DNA from: Cristatella mucedo
Taxonomy: Eukaryota; Bryozoa; Phylactolaemata; Cristatellidae
Assembly: GCA_009760855.2 (NCBI GenBank)
Contig: WPIO01000005.1
Coordinates: 1 to 64,000, forward strand
Reading direction: 5' to 3'
DNA length: 64,000 nt
Shown: piece by piece, positions 35,611 to 64,000 of the stretch
Layout of the letters: each line of letters begins with the position of its first letter
How positions within the stretch are numbered: position 1 is the stretch's first letter
Translations under genes and position numbers: made by a program
Notes under the pieces: generated by a model
Databases searched by the model: none
Told to the model about the DNA's origin: nothing
The model's input: the letters and a program-made list of their open reading frames with translations, nothing else

Positions 35611-36299
35611 TCTTTAAGCGGAAAGGTGACGCACTTCCATTAAGAGACAAGATGGCGCAGCATTGTCTTCCGTGACAGAACTACTATGACTCAGCGAAAC
35701 GAGTATACAGGCTGCAGTGAGCTGCTCGTTTCTGTATTAAGTGAAATGCAAATTAAAGATTCTCATTTGTAATGCTGCGTTTAGATATCTGTTTCGATAT
35801 CATTGCTGCTAAGCAGAATTTGAAATGAAATGGTCGTACCTTTATTTGCATCTTCTTATTTCCCATGCTTTTTAAATTCGTGGCCACAAATACTAACGTA
35901 TCTCGAGTGGGTTAGAATTCTTAGTCTATGTCTAGTAAAAGCAGCTTAACAGTTCGGAGATTACGTGCGTAGGAACCGAAATTATCCATCTTAACTTTTA
36001 GCAGCCTAAAGACCAGTTTTGAAATCCGGTTGTTTCACCACTCGTACCACCTTTCTGCTCTTGAGCATCAATATGATTATGAATACGCCGCTCTCGCGCC
36101 CTTCGCCCCAGCTCCTCCTTTTTCGGACTTCCGATCGTGAACTTTTCTTCTAGAGCGTACGAACGACTGAGAGGCACGCCGACTTCGCTAAACGCATTCT
36201 CTTCTTAGTCCTTCGCTAGCAAGCCTCAATAAAGATAACAACACTCGCATACTTGGCATCATAAACGGATTTAACCTTGCGAAATATGCTTGCACCTTT
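35611..36299. other. No gene recognised
   Basis: AT-rich with no recognised repeat or frame. Confidence 0.45.
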
Positions 36300-36740
36300 C
36301 TTGACCAAATGCAATCAATTTGGCATTCCAAATCCGGGCGCGGTCCGCGCGCCGACCGGAAGCTCCCAAAGACGAGGTCGGACGGCCACTCGAACGGGTC
36401 GCATAGCATAACAGTTCCATTGGAAGCCATTGCGAGTGCGGAAAAGGCTGGCGGTCCAGCCTTTAGCCGCCGACTCGCCGAGCGGCGTGTCTTTTTGGCG
36501 CGAGAGGCTGAGAGAGCGCCTTGGGAGAGCACTACGCGGCATTAAGCCGCAATTTCTAAAGGCGCCGAGAGCCACATCCGCTGGACGCACGACGGCTCAG
36601 AATACTCAGAAGTTACTCCGCAGAGGCGAGATAAAATTCCAAAGCTTCGGGCAAAAAGTGCCGGCGGAAGCGGATGGAAAGGAGACGAGGCGCTCGGGTG
36701 GAGACGGGCTTGCGTCGCTGTTGCTATAAGCACTGCGGCA
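36300..36740. other. CpG-rich segment, no recognised product
   Basis: Frames of about 75-115 codons are open on both strands (for example 36430-36729 + and 36188-36532 -). Composition rather than selection could explain this. No domain is recognised. Confidence 0.35.
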
Positions 36741-36754
36741 TCACTGGCGAAATC

Positions 36755-37195
36755 GCTTTTCTAGGCGCTTTACAATTGCTGCAAAGGAAGAACGATAGAA
36801 TGATTTGTGGTAGCATGCGCAATAAACAACAAGAATAACATGTTTAGGTGTAATAACACGCACAGGGTCAGCATGCAAGTGTGGTTAGTGGCAGCATGCT
36901 GTGTCAGCACGCAAAAGCACGTGAAGGAGGAATCGCATGGACCCACTAAAGGCTGTCGTATATTTTTTAGTTTCTTTTTAAATGCGGTCAAGTCAGGCGA
37001 TGTTGTGACGCAAATCGGGAATAAGTTCCAGGCTTTGGGAGTATACGAACTAAAGGCACGGTCTCCAAAGGATTTCAGGTTTGTACAAGGTATAGGTAAA
37101 CAGTTAGATTCCGGAAAGCGGGTGGTACGACGCTTGGTCTGGCGGGGGAGTAGATCTGATGGGTAGGCTGGAGCCTGGTAAGCAGGGGCCTAAAT
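36755..37195 (-). mobile_element. LINE-A 3' copy lacking its extreme end
   Basis: The same layout as 12840-13335: TTTCTAGGCGCTTTACAATT, GGGTCAGCATGCAAGTGTGG, TTCCAGGCTTTGGGAGTATA and GGTCTCCAAAGGATTTCAGG. The last part of the tail (after the hairpin arm) is missing. Confidence 0.85.
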
Positions 37196-38849
37196 AAATC
37201 TCTTATGCGCTTTTGTCCTTGCTATTCAATCACTAGCCCATTGATCGTACGCTTGAGGTTAGGTTGATTCTATGGCAGTGAACGAGAGCTCAATCGACAA
37301 AGAGAGCTCTTTACTAGCTCGGAAAGCTGTGGCCGACGGAAAAATATGGAGACGTGCGGTCAACTGGCAAATGTTAATGCGAGGGTCGCAGACTAATACG
37401 ATGGATGGCGGCTCCAAGAAGCCTCTCGTGCGATGGGTTAAGCATTGCAGCCGGATCTGACCTCTGCCTCATTTGTACAGATGCGGTACCGCGAGTCATC
37501 ATGTACCGTGCTTAAGAGGCAGCCAAACTGTAGTCATTATCAGCCTCACTTGCGATATAGCCCTGTCAAACAAAGTCACCGCCGTCAACTTGCACCTACA
37601 TTTGGTCAGTGTGACTACGCGTTTACTTGTAGACCGGGTACTTTCTTGACCGGCTTTGCATTGCTTTACGCCTAAATCGGCAGCAGTCGATTGGGCGTAC
37701 GGTCCCCCGTCATAGTTGAAAAGCAATCAAAAGAGATCATTACAGCCGCACTCTGGGCCTCGCATACTGGCGAGAAGATAGAGCCACGCGTGATAGAGAT
37801 ATCGATCATGCCCATATGCTTGAAAACTATTGACCTGACTCAGTTACATTTAACGACTAGGGCCAACGCTAATGCTTTTATGACTTCCAAGCAATTTGAA
37901 GAGTGGTTTCGATCGTTCAATGAAAAATGATGCTCTAAAGTAAGCGCGGGGTATTTTTCCGATTGCCAATTTAGACAAGCCGCACAGGCACTGTTACCAC
38001 TTCTGTGCTTCAGCATAGGGACCGGGCATAATTCAAGCATTTACGTTAAAGTTGAGGCCGTATTTTGGATTAGGTCAAATTTAGCATTCCGGCTATTTTC
38101 TTGCCAATCCTATCGACCTCCTATACGAAGGAAGTGCTTGCGCCGGTTCGCAACGAAAATGCAATGAGACAATAAGCAGCACAGCGACGGCGCCGCCCAA
38201 GCAGCCGACGGCCCGCCATCCTGTCCCCAGTGCATGGCAACCGCATTAGGCAGGGCAGTCCTATTGCGAAACAGTTTCATTAGCTAGCTACGTCGCCTGG
38301 CTATTTCGATAGCGGCCTCCGTATCCATGGATCCGCGACGTTAGCCACTCGGCAGCCGGATGAGCCGGATTTCGCCTGATTGATCATCCTAGCGAATTGA
38401 GAATCGGCTCACGCAGAGTCGATCGGGCGTCTGCGTCAGCGAAAGCATTGAGAGCAACAAACCTGTCCGGTTTGACCGCTTTAATGCTAGGTAGTTTTGT
38501 TCTTGTAACGGTTGGCGTATTGGAAACCGGTCGCGCGTCTAAATGCAATGTTTCAGATCGAATAAAAAAAAAGAGCACGAGCCACCGAGAATGTTAGATG
38601 CCTGCGCTCTCAATAGGCGGTAACTTTCGCAGTAACCAAGCGTACGCGTAGCGCAGTGCGAATCGCTGCTCTCCACGCTGTTGCGTCACCAGGCTCGCCG
38701 TCTTGATGAGATTATGTATGCGTACTTGGCCAAAGCCGGTTGTCGGAGAACACCGCGTGTCTATCCAGGTGGCGCTACGACGGCTATAAATGCTGTCGTT
38801 CGTGTCCCTTGCTCAGCCAGGCTCGGTTTGGGCCGTTCAGCATTGGAGC
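37196..38849. other. No gene recognised
   Basis: Short frames only. The frame at 37691-37930 (79 codons) has mixed composition (ITAALWASHTGEKIEPRVIE), but I recognise no family. Confidence 0.4.
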
Positions 38850-39250
38850 TGACTGAGCGAGATTTGTCGTAGGAGAAGCGATCTAGAAGACGACGGCGCA
38901 GACCCTCTCCGAAGTAGCCCGCCGTTAGAGTGGGCCGGCCCTTTCATTTGTTTCAGTAGCGCGAGCCTGACAGGGAAAGGGGCAATCGCGAGCCCGCGCC
39001 CGACGCCGCCGGAAGCAGACGCGTCGATCGCGCTGCCCGCCGCGACGTCGCCTTTGCCCACAGATTGCAGAGCGCGAACGGCTTGACGAAGCGCTGTCGT
39101 CGCTATGCATTGCCAGCTGCTGTGCCGCGCGAGCACAGCAGTCAGTGCGCGGCAGCGCGACGGCGGCGAGTAAGCGAGCGCTTCGACCTTTGTGCTGGGC
39201 GCGCCGACCTTCCGCGCCCAATGCCGGGCGGGCGCAGCCGATGTGAGAGA
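38850..39250. other. CpG-rich segment
   Basis: Open frames on both strands (up to about 100 codons), GC-rich. No recognised product; a promoter-type island for an unseen gene is possible. Confidence 0.3.
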
Positions 39251-40079
39251 AAAAAATGAACTAATTTAACTGTCGCATTCTTATCCAGGCAGGCCGTGAT
39301 TTTGGTGATATGTCTTAGATGAAACTTGATCGCGGAGATAATGTGCTGATCTAATGAAAAATAATATAGGGATGGTGCGCCTAGTTTGGGGGCTGACGCC
39401 ACGACAGCGACGGTACATCTGAATGAATACAGATGAAACAATCTGGAGGATGAGGTCATCCAACTTTTGCGCTGCACCAAATTTGCCCAGAACTAGTAGG
39501 TTGGTCGCATCGTCATTAAGGTTAATGAAGTTGGCAGCCGTCAACGAATGCACCACATATCGGCTTTGGCATGCCGACAGTTATCGGCCGGATTGAGGTA
39601 GCGGTCAGAGCACGTTTAAAGGCGGAGCCGGTTCTTGAAGTTCAGCAAGATATGTTTGCACCGCCTGCCAGGCTTTCGATTGAGAAGAGCGTTACAGATT
39701 TGAAGCAGTTTCACCAGCTATTCGGGGATGCAATGATGTGCTGTCATGCAACGGAAACTCTGCACGATGGTACCGGAGACAAATCTTGCGATTTTTTGGC
39801 AGCAGACTAGTCTGCGGAACTGACTGCCGCAACTCGTGCTTAACTACAGCGCTCTACCTCCCAAGTAAACGTCAAATAAACGCCACGACTTTGCGCCGTA
39901 GTTTTTCATTAATTCCGAGCTCTTACCGCTAGCTCTATTAACTACTTAGCCTACCTGAAGGTCTTGCGGGTCTTGCAGGTCTGACCCGCTTGACGGAAAT
40001 CCTGGCTCCGCGAGCGCACTTAATCCTCGTGGCTTACGGTACGAGTGACGCGCACAAAGCGAAGTACATATTTGCAGAG
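39251..40079. other. No gene recognised
   Basis: A 79-codon frame (39571-39810) and others show no similarity. Confidence 0.4.
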
Positions 40080-40575
40080 ACTGCGGCGACGGCCTGGTCG
40101 AGAGAAACGCCAGCGCGCGGCGGCGCGTCATTTCGACGCCGATCCTACGCGCGATTGGCACGCGAACGATCGGTCGCGCTCCTGCGTCCAGCGGCGGCGG
40201 AATGTCGCCCGACGGAAGCTGCCGCGCTCGGGACCGTCCTCGAAGTGCTTGCGCGCTTTCAGTACACAGGCGCGAGCGGGCAGGAAGTCAGCCGAGGAGC
40301 CGCTACCGCTCGGCTGCGCTCGTATCGGCGAACGGCCGGCTGGCTGGCGCGCAAGCCTTTGCCGGCGCGGCGACTGCTGTTCGCTCCGCCGCCAATTGTT
40401 ACGACCCGCCGCCGCAGCGAGCTGCATTGTGCTGCCGCCACCGCAGGTTGGCCAGCGTCAATGCGCCCGCCGCGCCTCGACGACCCGCGGAGCGTCGCTC
40501 CACGGCCACGACTAACTAGCCAGAGGGCCACTACCGTTCGAACTGGGCATTTAAGGTCTTGCGGCGCTTTCTCTT
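40080..40575. other. CpG-rich segment with the longest non-repeat frames of the left half
   Basis: Three plus-strand frames (the longest, 195 codons, at 39990-40577) and two minus-strand frames overlap. All are Arg/Ala-rich, the signature of GC bias in all frames. No gene is called. Confidence 0.35.
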
Positions 40576-41629
40576 GAGATGTACTATAGCTGTGCGAAAG
40601 ACGCGTCCATAGCCGCTACACGGTAACGGTACTTTCAACTAGCGAGATCTTTTGTATGCCCTTGTAAGTACTTTGCAAAATGCGGACGCCAGCTTCAGCA
40701 TCACGCCCACATCTCTTGTAAATGCCGAGCGCAGCAAAAAACCCAGTGCACAAGCTAGCCACCGGCAGATTCCTCCCCCCCCCCGAAACGCGAGCTGCCA
40801 GCGGGCAACACTAATCCGACCTAATTTCCGGCAGCCTGTTAACATTAGCTGAGCGGGCGCGCCGAAAATTACCCTTCGTTTTTATCGGAAGCTGGGAAAC
40901 TGAAAGCTACCTCGCTATGGAAGAACCGTTTTCGGAGGCGCAATCGTCGTTTCCCGCATTCTTGTGAGGCTCTTCACTAGCCTTGTGGGTAACGATTCTC
41001 TCGCAGCGAGTTGTCATGCAGCTGGATCGAAATTAAGCTCTCTCATGGCACTGTACAAACGACCCATTATCTTCATTATTATTACTACGCCAGTACTAAA
41101 CGATGCTGAATCGCGGCTGCCGCTAGAGTTAGCAGCGTCATGTGAACAATGAATATAATAGGAACAGCGCGTATCCTAATCTTAAGCTTCATATTTGCTT
41201 CGCCAAATAGGCCCACGGTAATGTTGGAATTAAATCAGATTACGGAGGTCCAACGAACAGAGCTGATGTCCTTCTTAAGGCTCTTCGGATTCATGCTTCA
41301 GTGACCGACAATTAACGGCAAAAGTTGAACGCAACCGGGGACGTTTGTCTTGCAACGCCATTTGGGCTGGTCTCTCTCAAGTTGCAGTACTTTATTGGCA
41401 ATACGCGATCGCGAAATACTTATTTGCATTCCACTGTCGCCAGCACATCGCCCGCGCGTTGGAGGCGCGATGAAAGAGCTACATCTGGCGCAGTCGGCGG
41501 GATCTCCTCGAGAGGTTCGGACGAGTCCTGCGGCAAAGAGCTGTCCCCCTCCCCAGCTAAGCGCTCGCATCCATGTCGTGCTGGCATTACTGCATTTAAC
41601 GACCTTTGCAGCAAAGCTGGCATAGGTAG
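40576..41629. other. No gene; LINE-A/SINE scrap
   Basis: GAAATTAAGCTCTCTCATGGCACTGTACAAACG with ATT (about 41028-41095) is a decayed LINE-A/SINE-B-type tail. The rest is unassigned. Confidence 0.4.
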
Positions 41630-42520
41630 AGTCGCCCAGCTAGTTCTGCCGGATCTTTCAGCAGCTTTTGATACCGTCGATGACTTGGGTCATTCCAGAG
41701 CATCCGCCCGTCTCGCCTGGCGTCGCCGGCACGGATGCTACAATAGCTCAATCATCCACCTCAGTGGGAAGTTTCAGAGGTTAGATGTCCACGGTCAAGC
41801 ACCGATTCGCTGACGTACAACGTGCAATAGCGATCCGTTTTTAGGTTCACTTCTTTCATCATTTAAAAGCCGTTGTGAGAAAACCCAGTGCTACTCAGAA
41901 AGTGGGATGCCTATAACTCAAAATAGCCTCAGCCAGCATATCTCTGCGGCTTCCACGCGCCATATGGATGTCCTGGTGCAAAGTGACGTTTCACTAAACG
42001 AGCACCGCAACTCCGAAGTCAATTCTGTCTTTACTTTCTGTTACTTACAATCGCACGGGCCATGCATTCGCGACATACCGTCAAGACATCTGTAACTCAC
42101 TACTTTCAATTCATCCCGACAGTGCCGTAGTATGCTTACGGTTGGTACACAAGTCGGCAGCTAGGCTTGCCTGTCGTGAACGTCGCAGCTGCTGCATTCT
42201 CACCAATCTGCACTGGCTCCGCATTAAACTGCTTATTCACCTATAAGCTCCGTCAATCGCCGTCAAGTTTTTCGCTCTCTAGCTATACGTTATACCTGTC
42301 TGATATCATTTTCCTGATCAGGTGTACGGTCGTATGACCCACTCTTCTTCTGACGACTCCTCTTCTGACAGCCGTCTGTTAGTTGCTCCTCAAAACGAAC
42401 TTCAAATCCGCTGGAAACCTCGCCTTTAATTTAAATGACCCCCTAGCCTGGAACTTACAGCCGACTGACGTCACATCAACAGCCCGATTTGATGAAATTC
42501 AAATGGAAGCTAAAGCCTAC
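41630..42520 (+). mobile_element. Highly decayed LINE-A RT relic
   Basis: LVLPDLSAAFDTVDDLGHSR (motif A, about 41640-41699) heads the relic. Then SVSLNEHRNSEVNS-like and 'CRERRSCCILTNLHWLRIKLL'-like segments appear in broken frames, ending at ATGGAAGCTAAAGCC (42504-42518). All catalytic motifs except the region around motif A are unreadable. Confidence 0.75.
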
Positions 42521-42539
42521 CTGTCCATTAATGGACAGG
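42520..42539. repeat. 20-bp perfect palindrome
   Basis: CCTGTCCATTAATGGACAGG. A partial copy (CATTAATGGAAAGGT) follows immediately, then AT-rich DNA. Confidence 0.9.
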
Positions 42540-42624
42540 CATTAATGGAAAGGTATATATAAAGATTATATTATTGTATAATTTATAATTATATAATTTA
42601 TAATTTGATGAACAGGTATCTATA

Positions 42625-42720
42625 TAATCTAAAGCTTTAGCTTCCATTTGCTCTGTCCTCGCGAATTGTCTTTTGTGTAATTCTGAGCGTTGAAATTGTC
42701 GATGTTATAACTAATCAATC
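42625..42720 (-). mobile_element. LINE-A scrap in inverse orientation
   Basis: GCTTTAGCTTCCATTT (42634-42649) is the exact reverse complement of 42501-42516. The pair marks two LINE-A pieces in opposite orientation. Confidence 0.45.
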
Positions 42721-42930
42721 AGCATACCTTTCTCCCAGAACGCATACAGTTCTTGGTAAGCGATTTAGTTGTACGGCTCGCTATATATTCCCGTTTCGTT
42801 ACTATCGCGTTTTCACCGATTGGCTGCGATCGGCCTAGCGTCGCCGGTGCCGCAGAATGCGGCACCGGTGGTTCGCCGCCGGTGTGAGCAAATTAGCTGC
42901 AGATTTCGAAAGGAATCGCCGGTCCTCGCC

Positions 42931-42952
42931 CCGCCCCCCCCCCCCCCCCCCC
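42931..42952. repeat. Poly-C run
   Basis: About 20 C in a row, broken by one G on the left. Such runs often collapse or expand in assemblies. Confidence 0.9.
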
Positions 42953-43059
42953 GCGCAGAAGCAGGCGCTGGAGCTTGCACCGAAACCGCGACGACGCTGC
43001 TCTTGCTTACCGCGCTGCACCCGGGTCTTAGACCAGGAGCTCGCTCAAGGTGCTCTCTG

Positions 43060-43192
43060 CTTTTCACAACCCGCAGGTCGCGGATTCGAGTCCTGCAGTC
43101 GGCGATCCTTTATTGCCCCCTGCAAGCGGCGGCGATGGCCGTTACGGCTCTACTGCCGCTATACAAAAGAAGCTGTTAAATCAGCTAATAGG
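43060..43192 (+). mobile_element. SINE-A
   Basis: B box GCGGATTCGAGTCCTGC, GGCGATCCTTTATTGCC, CAAGCGGCGGCGATGGCCGT, TACGGCTCTACTGCCGC and AGCTGTTAAATCAGCTAATA. The A-box end is truncated. Confidence 0.88.
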
Positions 43193-43455
43193 TTCGTTAT
43201 TTTAGAGCGAGTTTGATCATCACTTTGGCCTCCTACGCACTCAGCACGGCGGACGCGTTGGCCGTAATTTTGCTACATTTCGCACTTGAGAGGCGGCGCT
43301 GCAAACCAAAAACGAGGCTCTGCCGCCCCAGCCTGAGGACCATAGCCCCGTCGCCTCTGCCTCTGCGGGGCGCCAAGCTCCGACAGCGGGAGCCACTCGA
43401 GCTCTGCTCTGCCTGTCCGCGTACCGGACGCATAACTGCACGCAGACCGATCCGT

Positions 43456-43582
<127 letters not shown>

Positions 43583-43918
43583 CCTGCAGCCATGCTCCTG
43601 CCGCTGCACGTGCTCATCTATCGTCGGAATACCTGCAGGTAAGTGCTCGGCGTCTGCTTTAAAGGTGAAAGTGGAGGCGCGCATCTGCCTCCTCTGCACA
43701 CCGCTACCATCCGCCGGACCGTCATAGCGGCCATCACTGTTAATTGCTCCGCACCCATTGGTTGTCGCCACTAGTGCAGGCGAAGGAGCGCGCCTTTGAG
43801 GGCCTGCCTCCTAGTGCAGAAAGGCCGAGGGGAGCTGACGAAGCTACCGTAACGCCAGGCATTTCAGTGCCTCCGCCATCCGACTAATCAAACCCTCGGC
43901 TTGGGATCGGCGCTCGGC

Positions 43919-63620
<19,702 letters not shown>

Positions 63621-64000
63621 GTCAGTGTGCTGGCCAGCCACGTGGCTGCTGCTGCTGGCTGCCCCCCATCCCCCAACTGCTGGCATCGACCTAATATCTC
63701 TGCACTTCCATCGACCACCCTGCCTCTGCGCTAGCTCGCACGTGCCTGCTGCTGGCCACCGAGACAAGAGTGGCACTTAACCATCGACTGAGCCAGGTGT
63801 CTGGCTCTCTCCTCCGATGGGTGCCTTGCATTTGCTCTCGTGGAATGTGTGTGGGTGTGTCTATGTGCTTTCGCCTCAGGCCAAACACTACTGCCAGATG
63901 TTTAATTACGCCCGCGTAGGGGGATGCATTTCCTCAGCTGTCTTAACTCACACAATTTGCCCCAGGATGCCAAATCCAGCTTGTTGGTGCATAGCCATAA
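63621..64000. other. Likely intron 9 of the SLC6 gene, incomplete
   Basis: It begins GTCAGT. It contains (GCT)n scraps. No TM11-12 exon is seen up to the window end. Confidence 0.5.

Noticed and set aside
39990-40577. 195-codon Arg/Ala-rich frame
   Set aside because: Several frames on both strands are open at once, as expected from GC-rich DNA. No domain or splice context supports it.

Overview
This window is animal (metazoan) nuclear DNA. There are no dense prokaryote-style genes. I see one long spliced gene with GT-AG introns (and one probable GC-AG intron), long microsatellites, CR1/L2-type LINE relics, tRNA-headed SINEs, DNA-transposon remnants and a displaced piece of metazoan-type 18S rRNA. 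I cannot name the species. An invertebrate, possibly a flatworm or other lophotrochozoan, fits the rRNA and repeat style, but that is inference.

The one confident host gene is on the + strand at the right end. It is an SLC6 (neurotransmitter:sodium symporter) gene closest to the glycine transporters. Exons 2-9 (52982-63620) join in consistent phase and cover TM1 to the start of TM11; TM11-12 and the C-terminus lie beyond the window. A probable first coding exon sits at 43919-44077 in a CpG-rich stretch behind a (GA)n tract, which would make intron 1 about 8.9 kb. The ion-site and gate residues are present. The substrate pocket in TM6 differs from vertebrate glycine transporters at the LeuT Phe259 position.

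Positions 1-43 kb hold no confident host gene. They contain relics of two LINE families. LINE-A has an ATT-repeat tail and a 3' hairpin; LINE-B has a TGTAA-repeat tail. They also contain two tRNA-derived SINE families. SINE-B has the same 3' end as LINE-A, and SINE-A has its own body. Other items are a TIR element with a small intact ORF (8274-9120), a degenerate tandem array of about 165-bp units interrupted by an 18S rRNA fragment (16495-17970), a decayed copy of a widespread transposon-like gene family (21825-22960, with a second fragment at 50205-50690), a MITE at 27136-27600, and several CpG-rich segments with open frames but no recognisable product.

The introns of the SLC6 gene carry the same repeats, a roughly 470-bp (GT)n tract, and a 186-bp SPIN-like hAT MITE (60495-60680). 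SPIN is known for horizontal transfer among animals. The most notable items are the SPIN-like MITE, the 18S fragment inside a satellite unit, the shared LINE/SINE 3' hairpin, the TIR element with its own ORF, and the altered pocket of the SLC6 transporter.
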